Shown here: positions 7,042 to 13,313 of the stretch, piece after piece | Position numbering within the stretch: position 1 is the first letter of the stretch | Layout of the letters: every line of letters begins with the position of its first letter | Assembly (NCBI GenBank): GCA_035550975.1 | Contig: DASZOC010000049.1 | Location: 1-18,872, forward strand | Origin: DASZOC01 sp035550975 | GTDB taxonomy: Bacteria; Actinomycetota; CADDZG01; WHSQ01 | DNA length: 18,872 bases | Reading direction: 5' to 3' | Position numbers and translations under genes: made by a program | The notes under the pieces: model-generated | The model's database searches: none | Told to the model about the DNA's origin: nothing | What the model saw: the letters and a program-made list of their open reading frames with translations, nothing else

Positions 7042-7431
7042 TTGAGCCGTACGTCCAGGCTGGTTCTTGGCGCCACCGTCGCGATCGCGTTGACCTTCGG
7101 GGTGGTAGCTGCGCTCGCTGCGCCAGAGTGGGTCCTGGTCGTGGCGTTAGTGGGATCTCTCTCATTTGTGGTCCTGCTGAGCCTCAGAGCCCACACAGGA
7201 ACCGAACCCACATTCACGCGAGAAGAGGCGGCGGAGCAGCTCGGCATTTCGCAGACGAAAGTAGATCTTCTGGTCGGCGACCATGTTCTGAAGCTCCAGC
7301 GAGAGCCGGGCGGAAAGGCGTGGGGAATCACCGCGGAATCCGTCGAGCGAGAGCGTCAATATCGCGAACGTGCGGGCGTTCTGCGACGTGCGTTGAGGTT
7401 CCTCAGAAGAATCCTTTGGTGGATGCCCTAG
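7042..7431 (+). CDS. Membrane-anchored excisionase-like HTH protein, unknown function
   Basis: I do not recognise a named family. The 129-residue protein has two membrane segments (about 7-27 and 30-48), a short linker, and at 57-101 a compact helix-turn-helix. Its pattern (FTREEAAEQLGISQTKVDLL, then GGKAWGITAESV) resembles the HTH_17/excisionase fold. A basic amphipathic tail (RRALRFLRRILWW) ends the protein. The TTG start at 7042 has AGGGAG five bases upstream; this start is unusual but the frame is otherwise coherent. The gene begins 25 bases after the IS110 relic. A membrane-tethered DNA-binding domain is rare outside signalling proteins, and a role in element maintenance or transcription is possible but unproven. 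Confidence 0.65.
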   Translation: MSRTSRLVLGATVAIALTFGVVAALAAPEWVLVVALVGSLSFVVLLSLRAHTGTEPTFTREEAAEQLGISQTKVDLLVGDHVLKLQREPGGKAWGITAESVERERQYRERAGVLRRALRFLRRILWWMP

Positions 7432-7678
7432 GGCTCTTGACACATATAGAAGGACAACTGTGTGCTTCATCCCGCGCTCCGCGCAGAGACGAAAACTAAG
7501 ACCCGAGTCCTGAGGTGCTCAAGTTCCGAGATGGAGTTCGATCTCAAGGGCTCTGAATTTCAGTTGCTCGACGCGAGCACAGACTTACACCCTTCCGGTT
7601 TGTATACGCGTTGACCGGTACGGGCAGCCCTCCGTTGCGCCCTCCGTGTGAAACTGTTCTGGGATGAGGGAGCTAGCG
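7432..7678. other. Intergenic region with upstream element copy A
   Basis: This 247-bp gap holds no gene I can support. It contains a GC dyad CCGCG-CTC-CGCGC (7473-7485) followed by an A-rich stretch, which may be a highly degraded copy of the 67-bp repeat seen after the next two genes. The upstream element at 7551-7602 follows, then a TTTGTATACG stretch (7599-7608) that may hold a -10 box (TATACG). Confidence 0.4.
7551..7602 (+). repeat. Upstream element, copy A
   Basis: It begins CTCTGAATT and ends ACACCCTTCCGG. It aligns with copy B at 8521-8567 over its whole length with a few indels, both sharing CTGAATT, GTT..CGA.GCGA, CTT.CACC and TTC.GG. Each copy lies roughly 75-100 bp before the start of an orphan membrane-protein gene. 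Confidence 0.45.
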
Positions 7679-8443
7679 ATGGAGCAATTGCTGGCGGGGC
7701 CCGTCGACTTAGGTCCCGGGTTTGCTCTGTACCTGCTTCTGGTGATCATCGTGATCCCGGGGTTAGCTATAGCTGGGGCGGTGCTGCTTGTAATTGCGCT
7801 GGCCCGTCATCTACGCCACCGCAACGGAGAAACGCTTGACGACCCCAAGGCGCAGCGTCGCACTCGTCGTTTCGCCATCGCTGGAGGACTCATGTGTCTC
7901 CCTATGGCGATTCTGGTTGGCAACCAGGTGTTGTCCTACCGTCAGGCCGTCGAATCTCAAGAGAAGTACTTGACCCAGTTGGAGTTCGACATCTACGAAC
8001 CCACGGTTGTGCCCCCGGGCTACAGAGTTCAGGGAGACGTGAATACGTTTCGTGATCCCCCCTACATCGATTACTACATGGCGGACGGAGTTCACGTGAC
8101 GCAGTTCGAATACACGCCAGACGTAGAGCCGTTCTTGAATCCCGACGAGGCTTGTGATCCGGAGGAAGCCCTGAGCTACCTCATCCTGAATGGTGGTGAG
8201 CTGGAACCCACGGCAAGTCCGACGGCCGCCGCGTGCAGACCCTTAATGACGACCCCAGGCGGGCGCGTCCTGTACGGGACCGGCGAGCCCTCACCGAGTA
8301 GAAACGAAGTGGTGTTTACGCTGCTCGGCGACACTGTCGTCGTCTTTGAGTTCAGCTTCATGTATCAGGGTGACAAGACAGAAATTCCTGCTCTGGTGGA
8401 TTCGCTTCGACCTGTTCCGGCAGAATCGCTCAACCGTCAGTAG
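7679..8443 (+). CDS. Orphan two-TM membrane protein with exported C-terminal domain
   Basis: No family is recognised with confidence. The 254-residue protein has a long hydrophobic segment at about 15-45, a basic cytoplasmic loop (HLRHRNGETLDDPKAQRRTRR), a second segment at about 68-85, and a roughly 165-residue C-terminal domain that should lie outside the membrane. That domain contains YEPTVVPPGYRVQG, a Tyr-rich stretch and two Cys residues that could form a disulfide. PPGYRV is common in DUF4367-like exported domains, a weak hint. ATG 7679 is chosen over ATG 7664 because AGGGAG lies six bases upstream of it. The 67-bp repeat begins only six bases after the stop. Confidence 0.72.
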   Translation: MEQLLAGPVDLGPGFALYLLLVIIVIPGLAIAGAVLLVIALARHLRHRNGETLDDPKAQRRTRRFAIAGGLMCLPMAILVGNQVLSYRQAVESQEKYLTQLEFDIYEPTVVPPGYRVQGDVNTFRDPPYIDYYMADGVHVTQFEYTPDVEPFLNPDEACDPEEALSYLILNGGELEPTASPTAAACRPLMTTPGGRVLYGTGEPSPSRNEVVFTLLGDTVVVFEFSFMYQGDKTEIPALVDSLRPVPAESLNRQ

Positions 8444-8449
8444 AGACCG

Positions 8450-8516
8450 CAGGCCGCGGTTTGGCCGCGGGATAACCGTAAACAACGGGTAATGACCGCA
8501 AACAACAGGCAGTTAT
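8450..8516 (+). repeat. 67-bp structured direct repeat, copy 1
   Basis: It matches copy 2 at 9141-9208 at 64 of 68 aligned positions. It starts with a strong hairpin (CCGCGG-TTTGG-CCGCGG, 8454-8470). A second small stem CCGT/ACGG around AAACA and a repeated CCGYAAACAAC motif follow. ATAAC near the middle and GTTAT at the end form an outer dyad. It begins six bases after the stop of the preceding gene. There is no T-run, so it is not a standard intrinsic terminator. Confidence 0.85.
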
Positions 8517-8520
8517 AGGA

Positions 8521-8567
8521 CCCTGAATTCGATGTTCGAGGCGACGCACACTTGCACCTTTCGGCGC
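8521..8567 (+). repeat. Upstream element, copy B
   Basis: It begins CCCTGAATTC immediately after the 67-bp repeat and ends with CACCTTTCGG. It is the partner of copy A at 7551-7602, with about two thirds of positions matching by eye, and precedes the gene starting at 8667. Confidence 0.45.
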
Positions 8568-8580
8568 GCGGATGCGCGGA

Positions 8581-8597
8581 GGACACTAAATGTGTCC
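8581..8597. promoter_or_regulatory. Perfect palindrome, possible operator
   Basis: GGACAC-TAAAT-GTGTCC is a 6-bp perfect inverted repeat with a 5-bp AT-rich spacer, about 70 bp before the start at 8667. The size and AT-rich centre fit a dimeric repressor site; a short RNA hairpin is the alternative. Confidence 0.4.
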
Positions 8598-8652
8598 CTG
8601 TGGATTCTTCTTTCGGTTGTTGTCAGTCACGGTTGAGGAACCTTCAGGGGAC

Positions 8653-8658
8653 TACGAT
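8653..8658 (+). promoter_or_regulatory. Possible -10 box of the 8667 gene
   Basis: TACGAT lies eight bases before the ATG at 8667. The nearest purine-rich site (AGGGGA) is about 15 bases from the ATG, too far to be ideal, so a nearly leaderless message is plausible. Confidence 0.35.
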
Positions 8659-8666
8659 TCGATTAA

Positions 8667-9116
8667 ATGCAACGGTCACGCCTAAGTCTCATGGCAGCGA
8701 TAGCTGGAGGACTTTGCTGGATCGGTTTCCTGGCAATCATCGGATGGGCAATCGCGTTTGTCGATGGCTGTCGGGATGAGTGCCATGGAGGGTTAGTGAT
8801 TCCTCTGGCGATGACGTGGCTCTTACCGACCGGAGCACTGCTCATGACCGTTGGCAAACCCATAGTTAAAACTTGGGGCGCGACCTTGTTTCGAGGCGTG
8901 GTTTACGTCTTAGGCTTCCTGACGCTCGCTGCGGGGTTGTTCTTCATACGCTTTGTGTTTCGCGGGTTGAACCAAGTCATCTTCAGCTTGCCTCGACCTC
9001 TCCAGTACGAAGGAGCGATGGACGTGGTTGTTCTTCCGCTGCTGGTGAGCGTGTTCTTCCTGGTCCAGTCACTGGTCTTCGTTTGGTCTTCGAGAAGGAT
9101 CTCTGCGGAGCAGTGA
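8667..9116 (+). CDS. Orphan four-TM membrane protein
   Basis: No family is recognised. The 149-residue protein is almost entirely membrane: segments at about 8-31, 45-60, 72-97 and 117-138, with short loops. The first loop carries a Cys pair (GCRDECHGG), which could be oxidised or bind metal. Codon use includes TTA and TTG, unlike the flanking GC-rich housekeeping genes, pointing to foreign origin. It lies between the two copies of the 67-bp repeat, so repeat-to-repeat recombination would remove exactly this gene with its upstream element. Confidence 0.68.
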   Translation: MQRSRLSLMAAIAGGLCWIGFLAIIGWAIAFVDGCRDECHGGLVIPLAMTWLLPTGALLMTVGKPIVKTWGATLFRGVVYVLGFLTLAAGLFFIRFVFRGLNQVIFSLPRPLQYEGAMDVVVLPLLVSVFFLVQSLVFVWSSRRISAEQ

Positions 9117-9140
9117 AGTCCGGAGCCAATTGGAGTTCCT

Positions 9141-9208
9141 CAGGCCGCGGTTTGGCCGCGCGATAACCGTAAACAAACGGATAATGACGGCAAACAACAG
9201 GCAGTTAT
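9141..9208 (+). repeat. 68-bp structured direct repeat, copy 2
   Basis: It differs from copy 1 by three substitutions and one inserted A. The insertion falls in the loop of the CCGT/ACGG stem, so pairing is kept. One substitution shortens the first hairpin by one pair. It starts 24 bases after the stop of the four-TM gene. Conservation of the stems suggests that the structure, at DNA or RNA level, matters. Confidence 0.85.
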
Positions 9209-9212
9209 GAGT

Positions 9213-9246
9213 CCAGGTCAAACCGCAATTGCGCGGGTTTACCTGG
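9213..9246. repeat. Inverted repeat after repeat copy 2
   Basis: CCAGGT (9213-9218) pairs with ACCTGG (9241-9246). Inside, AAACCGC faces GCGCGGGTTT with small bulges around AATT. The result is a long imperfect hairpin lying between repeat copy 2 and the tRNA fragment. It could act as a terminator-like structure for the four-TM gene, although no T-run follows. Confidence 0.5.
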
Positions 9247-9268
9247 TCAGCGGAATCGCTTGAGGCGT

Positions 9269-9317
9269 TCTCCAAAAAACCGACACTCGGGGGCTCGAGT
9301 CCCTGCCGCCTTGCTGA
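9269..9317 (+). pseudogene. Degenerate 3' half of tRNA-Trp (attachment-site-like)
   Basis: From the anticodon loop (TCTCC) through the T-arm (TCGAGTCCCT) to the acceptor end and the following TGCTGA, it matches 6664-6710 at 42 of 47 positions with a 2-base A insertion. With a small gap the match may extend seven bases further (AATGCGT against AATCCGT). The D-arm and 5' acceptor strand are absent, so no tRNA can form. This is what remains on the far side after integration into a tRNA 3' end. Confidence 0.8.
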
Positions 9318-9455
9318 CGAATGCGTCCAGCTCAGCTTTGTTAGGTGTGTGCACCTAGCCCGCGAGACGGGGGCCAGATGAACTTGGCTCGGCACGAACA
9401 GAGAGACGACCCAGGCCGGGGCAACCGCGAGCAGCACTCGCACGTCGGTTGATAC

Positions 9456-10091
9456 ATGAGAGATTTTCGATGGGCTCGTAGGGCGATTGTTCTCGGGCTC
9501 ATATTTCTCGTGTCTTGTGAGTCGAGTACCGAAGTGATACGTCGATCCGGGACCAGTCGACTACCAACGTCGTCTAACGGCGATAAGGCCATAAGAAGCT
9601 GCGAGGGCTTGAAGATCCCGAAGGATGGGCAGCTCGGCAGGAAGATCGATCTGAAGAGACGGACGATTACCTTCTGGTTCTTGGATCGAAGGGACGAGCC
9701 GGCCCGCACGACCCTCCGGTTCGACGAGCCCGTTTGCAGGAGAAATCCTCTTACGTATGAGCTGATCACAACGGTGCTCGACGATCATCTCGAGGTGATC
9801 TTCGAACGAAGGGTCGCTCGGTGCATGGATCTGAAGGGACACCGTTACGTCGCGGCTCCTTCGGCGGTCTTCGGACCTTGGGAGCGGCCGGGTCGCGCGC
9901 TTAGGCGCTTGGACAAGGGGAAAGCCAACCAGGAGTATCGAGAGTCGCTTTCACCTGAGTCTCGTAGGACGTACGACCTCGCTCTGCACGGCGTCGAGGA
10001 TGCGAACGACGAGTCCGCTTACTCCTCCGGCGGCTGTTTCGGCAAAGTGGGTCGGATCACACCGACGACGAGAAACGTCTTGAAGCCGTAG
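9456..10091 (+). CDS. Orphan lipoprotein, unknown function
   Basis: The 211-residue protein has a short basic N-terminus, a hydrophobic core and a lipobox ending LVSC with C21 as the likely lipidated residue. The mature part is hydrophilic and basic, with four further Cys residues (in RSCEGL, PVCRRN, ARCMDL and GGCFGK) that could form two disulfides outside the membrane. No known domain is recognised. The ATG at 9456 has no clear Shine-Dalgarno. It stands alone, about 140 bp beyond the tRNA fragment. Whether it belongs to the island or to the host is uncertain. Confidence 0.68.
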   Translation: MRDFRWARRAIVLGLIFLVSCESSTEVIRRSGTSRLPTSSNGDKAIRSCEGLKIPKDGQLGRKIDLKRRTITFWFLDRRDEPARTTLRFDEPVCRRNPLTYELITTVLDDHLEVIFERRVARCMDLKGHRYVAAPSAVFGPWERPGRALRRLDKGKANQEYRESLSPESRRTYDLALHGVEDANDESAYSSGGCFGKVGRITPTTRNVLKP

Positions 10092-10258
10092 AGCCACGCC
10101 TATCGGAGCTCAGAAAGAGGTCGGTCGCGAAAAGATCCTTCTGAGACGGCGCGAACGCTCGTACCGTCACGATCGCGTTCCGCCGCCCAAGTGGTCGCGC
10201 AGGAGGTTGCTCAGACGCGGCCACCGACCGCGGCTAGGTCCGGCACGAGCTTTGACCT
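10092..10258. other. Convergent intergenic region, no clear feature
   Basis: This gap of 167 bp lies between the plus-strand lipoprotein gene and the minus-strand LVIVD gene. I see no convincing terminator, repeat or gene in it. Confidence 0.4.
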
Positions 10259-11398
10259 CTAGGACCTGGTCTTCAGGCCTTTCACCTGGAGGACGTCGAT
10301 GCCGCGCTTGAGGTCGTTGACCCAGATGCGGCCGTCGAAGAAGTACGCCGACCACACGTCGGCGTCGTCCGGCATGAAGTACGCGACCTCTTTCGGAAGC
10401 GTCGGGTTCGAGAAGTCCACGACCGACGTGCCCCCGGTGTACCAGGAGATGACGGCCTGGCGCGTCTTGCCGACGAAGTTCAGGTTATGGGCGGTGCACC
10501 AGTCGGTCGCGATCGTGCCTACAGGCGCGGCTCCGCGCTGCGGCCCCCAGTGACCGACCATCACGGGCACCTCGGGCGTCCTGATGTCGAACACCCAGAC
10601 CGACCCCGTCGGCCCGCCCATGCAGTCGTGGACGCCGAAGGCCTCGTCGGTCATCACGAGGTATTCGCCGTCGGGCGTCGGTACCGCAGCGTGCGGGAAG
10701 AACGACGGCGTGAAGCCATGGGCTATGACGACAGGCTTGAGCTCGGCGGTCACATCCCAGATCGACACTTCGCCGCCGCCGGCGCAGAACCCGAGCATCC
10801 GCTCGTCGGGCGCACGGGCGAACGTGATGTCGTGGCACCCGGTCGGGTTCGGCTTGAACGTCGCGGCGACCTTCAGGTTGTTCGGATCGGACGCATCGAG
10901 GATCTGCTCGACGCCGCCGCCGTTCGCGAGTCCTCCGGGCGACGCGTAGATGAGGTCCATCCCGGGGTAGACCGTCAACGTGTGGGCGCCGCCCGGTAGC
11001 TCTACCGAGCTCAAGAAGTGAGGCTTCTTCGGGTTGCTGACGTCGATCAACCGCACTCCGGCACCGGGAGCCCCGCCGCACTGACCGCTGTGATAGCCGA
11101 GGGCGAGCAAGCCCGGCCGGACGATCGCGACGTCGTTCTGACTTCCCGGGCACTTGAGGAACGCAACCTCTTTGGGGATCTTTCCGGACGCGTCGAGGAT
11201 CCGAACGCCGCCCTCCTGGCCGAGTTGGCCGAAGTAGACGTAGCGGCCTTGGAACGTGATGTCGCTTCCGCCCGCGTACGGGATGTTCTTGATCAGCTTC
11301 ACGTTGTCCGTCTTGTCGACGGCGCGGTCGGCCGCGGCCGAAGTGGCGACGACCGATGTCACGAGCATCAGGATGGTGGCGAACGCGATCTTCTTCAT
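10259..11398 (-). CDS. Secreted LVIVD-repeat beta-propeller-like protein
   Basis: The 379-residue protein has a Sec signal peptide (MKKIAFATILMLVTSVV, predicted cleavage near the SAAA motif around 20-24). Repeated LVIVD-type blades follow: GVRILDASGK, GVRLIDVSNPKKP, QILDASDPNN, VSIWDVTAEL, VWVFDIRTPEVP, SVVDFSNPTLPKEV and the closing GIDVLQVK. Each blade ends with a D-x-S/T-x-P turn, typical of this propeller family, whose biochemical role is not established. Conserved HDITFA and AHNLNF stretches with His residues could bind metal. The ATG start has GGGGAG close upstream. It is the last of three minus-strand genes for exported proteins. Confidence 0.85.
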   Translation of the reverse strand: MKKIAFATILMLVTSVVATSAAADRAVDKTDNVKLIKNIPYAGGSDITFQGRYVYFGQLGQEGGVRILDASGKIPKEVAFLKCPGSQNDVAIVRPGLLALGYHSGQCGGAPGAGVRLIDVSNPKKPHFLSSVELPGGAHTLTVYPGMDLIYASPGGLANGGGVEQILDASDPNNLKVAATFKPNPTGCHDITFARAPDERMLGFCAGGGEVSIWDVTAELKPVVIAHGFTPSFFPHAAVPTPDGEYLVMTDEAFGVHDCMGGPTGSVWVFDIRTPEVPVMVGHWGPQRGAAPVGTIATDWCTAHNLNFVGKTRQAVISWYTGGTSVVDFSNPTLPKEVAYFMPDDADVWSAYFFDGRIWVNDLKRGIDVLQVKGLKTRS

Positions 11399-11481
11399 GG
11401 GCTCCCCGGCTAGACGACTAGGGAGACTTCTGCCCGGCGAGACCTATTCCTGCCCGCGCCCACCTCGGCGGCAGCACGCCC

Positions 11482-12282
11482 TCAGCGGATGTCGATCGGC
11501 GTTCCGAGAGGCAAGAGGGGCACGAGCTTCTTGATGTCTTCGTTCCTCATCCGGATGCACCCGTGGCTGGACGGGCGTCCGATCGAGTCCGGAGCGTTCG
11601 TTCCGTGCAGGCCGATGATCCCGCCGCCTTTCCAGTCGAGCAGTGTCTCGGAATACCCGGAGAGGCCGTAGGCATAGGGGCCGTAGATCGTGTCGGGGTC
11701 GGGCGGCTCGAGCAGCGACGCGAGGTAGAACCGCCCGGTCGGAGTAGGCGTGTCTCCGGTTCCGATCCCGACGGGAACCGACAGCACGCGCTTGTGGCCT
11801 TCGAACAACGTGAGCCTGAACTTCGCTCGATCCACTTCGAGCCGATAGTCGGTCGCGAACACTTCGATGTCGCGCACGCGCAGATATCCGGTCGTCCCGT
11901 TCGGGCGAACGGGCAGCAGAGCGTTGACCCAGCGCGCGCCCTCCGGGAGCGCGCCGTCGGGGCCACGCTCGTCCGGCTGCAGAAGGAAGACCTGTGGCGC
12001 GCCCTGGTCGTTCACGCGGCCGAACGTCGCGACGACCGTCGACCCCTCCCGGGGGGCGGAATAGATGCGCACGTCATCGACCTTCGCATGGCCGATCAGG
12101 TGCCGCTCGAGCGCGCGGGCGCGGGGTGTAGATGGAGAAGGGGCGGGCGGAGTGGATGTAGATGCGGCCGGCTCGATGGGCTCGTCGGTGCTGCAGGCCA
12201 CGAACAGCGATGCTACGGCGATCACACCGCTCAGTACGGTCCGGCCGCGAGCCCGCCTCTCGGTCCGGGATGCGCACGACAT
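11482..12282 (-). CDS. L,D-transpeptidase (YkuD) lipoprotein
   Basis: It probably forms 3-3 cross-links in peptidoglycan or anchors proteins to it, acting outside the membrane. The lipobox ends at C30 (SLFVAC), followed by a Ser/Thr/Pro-rich linker (about 32-55), a roughly 80-residue middle region and the YkuD domain at about 146-266. The catalytic motif is complete: HGTN, then SHGCIRM with nucleophile C242. The 266-residue length is usual for actinobacterial lipoprotein L,D-transpeptidases, but no Ig-like domain is recognisable. The start is separated by 34 bases from the upstream choice-of-anchor gene. Confidence 0.9.
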   Translation of the reverse strand: MSCASRTERRARGRTVLSGVIAVASLFVACSTDEPIEPAASTSTPPAPSPSTPRARALERHLIGHAKVDDVRIYSAPREGSTVVATFGRVNDQGAPQVFLLQPDERGPDGALPEGARWVNALLPVRPNGTTGYLRVRDIEVFATDYRLEVDRAKFRLTLFEGHKRVLSVPVGIGTGDTPTPTGRFYLASLLEPPDPDTIYGPYAYGLSGYSETLLDWKGGGIIGLHGTNAPDSIGRPSSHGCIRMRNEDIKKLVPLLPLGTPIDIR

Positions 12283-12310
12283 AGCGCTGTGTGACCTTAG
12301 CAGCGGCGCG

Positions 12311-12325
12311 ACCGGCTTAGCCGGT
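12311..12325. other. Perfect palindrome over the stop codon of the 12317-13120 gene
   Basis: ACCGGC-TTA-GCCGGT is a 6-bp perfect dyad whose 3-base centre is the TAA stop on the minus strand. It lies in the short gap before the L,D-transpeptidase gene. It could slow RNA decay or attenuate downstream expression; no T-run follows. Confidence 0.4.
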
Positions 12326-13120
12326 GAAGTTCGGTGGGTTCTCGATCACTTTCGCCGCGGGGGCATCCGGCGGCTCCTCGCGCGGAGGCAAGGGAGCTAC
12401 CTCGGGCGCGCAGTCCACGTTCGCCTCCGAATGCGAGACGACAAGATCCACGCCTCCCGGAGCAGTGACGTGCAGGGCGTTCGTCCAGACCGATCCACCA
12501 TCACTGGTCCCGCCGGTTTGCGGATCCCAGTTCGTCTCCCAGAACACGATCCTGATGCCGCCTTGATTTATGAGTGTCTGGTTCGGCCCGGGATTCGGTA
12601 TCGGAACCGCGCTGCCGCCCAACGTGAGACCCACGACGCGCGCCGCGCTCCCGTAGACGGCTTCGCCACCCAGGCATCCCGCGACCGACTCCGATTCGAT
12701 CACCTGCGCTTGCAGCGCCTCCGCGAGCGCTACGAGGCTCTCCGTCACTGCGTAGCCCCGCCCGTTCCAGCCGGTCGGCACGTCGTCGAACGCCCCTGCG
12801 ATGACCGCCTGCAGACGGGCGTCGAGCGTGCCGGTGCCGGACGCTCCCGCTTCCACGAGCGCGGTGAACGACTCCGCCGCCGGTTGTGCGGGAACGTGGA
12901 TGAGCGAGTCCTCCGCGGTCTCTTCCGATGAGCCGCTCGCCGCTGCCTCCACCGTAGGCCGTGCGGTGATCGGCACGGGGCCCTGGAGCTGGACGCCGTA
13001 GGCCGACCCTTCGGCAGTACGCGATGTTTGGGCTCCTACGGAGGATCCGCCGCTGATGGGGCCGATGAGGAGGATCGAAGCCGCCAGCGCGGCAAGCTTC
13101 CGTGCATCCGGAGCCTTCAC
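12317..13120 (-). CDS. Secreted choice-of-anchor-P-like protein
   Basis: The 267-residue exported protein resembles the actinobacterial choice-of-anchor P family. That family has an early SAYGVQLQG motif and a late VWTNALHVTAPGGVDLVVSH stretch after a TLINQGG block. The signal peptide covers about residues 1-31 (hydrophobic LAALAASILLIGPI, cleavage near VGA). Two Cys residues (VAGCLGG and NVDCAPE) may pair. Unlike many family members it ends in a Pro/Glu-rich stretch with no anchor or sorting motif. GTG 13120 is chosen because AGGGGG is close upstream; the frame extends further to 13465 but overlaps secE with improbable residues. Function unknown. Confidence 0.78.
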   Translation of the reverse strand: MKAPDARKLAALAASILLIGPISGGSSVGAQTSRTAEGSAYGVQLQGPVPITARPTVEAAASGSSEETAEDSLIHVPAQPAAESFTALVEAGASGTGTLDARLQAVIAGAFDDVPTGWNGRGYAVTESLVALAEALQAQVIESESVAGCLGGEAVYGSAARVVGLTLGGSAVPIPNPGPNQTLINQGGIRIVFWETNWDPQTGGTSDGGSVWTNALHVTAPGGVDLVVSHSEANVDCAPEVAPLPPREEPPDAPAAKVIENPPNFTG

Positions 13121-13239
13121 GTCTACCCCCTGTCGGTTTCTCCTTTCAGCCTTCCTCCCGGGGGGTCCGGCTAAACAGTTTTTGGATGAACGTTCTGCTC
13201 CGCCGCGAAGGCCGACTCGGAGCCGTTTCACCAGCGTGC

Positions 13240-13245
13240 TAATCT
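13240..13245 (+). promoter_or_regulatory. Possible -10 box of the secE-nusG-rplKA operon
   Basis: TAATCT lies about 70 bases before the GTG of secE in a divergent 193-bp gap (13121-13313). No good -35 is seen at standard spacing. Nothing else in this gap looks like a gene. Confidence 0.3.
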
Positions 13246-13313
13246 CATAGCTCGTTTCTCCCCCCGAAGCGCGGACCCTTACCAGGCGCGTCCGAGTAAA
13301 CGAAAGGGACAGA

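Larger units (their letters stand above)
6664..9325. mobile_element. Relic integrative element / insertion hotspot bounded by tRNA-Trp sequence
   Basis: The interval runs from the 3' half of intact tRNA-Trp to a decayed second copy of that half (42 of 47 aligned positions match, plus a 2-base indel). Inside are transposase wrecks, orphan membrane genes, structured repeats, and a drop in GC compared with the flanking housekeeping genes. This is the architecture left by integration into a tRNA 3' end. No integrase gene is visible, so the mobilising enzyme has been lost, acts in trans, or never existed. An old tRNA duplication is the alternative. Confidence 0.5.

Noticed and set aside
8450..9208. 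Integron gene cassettes with attC sites
   Set aside because: The gene-plus-repeat layout is suggestive and ATAAC/GTTAT forms an outer dyad. However, the RYYYAAC and GTTRRRY core sites are absent and no integron integrase is present.
9262..9317. A second functional tRNA-Trp gene
   Set aside because: The 5' acceptor strand and D-arm are missing and the anticodon loop has a 2-base insertion.
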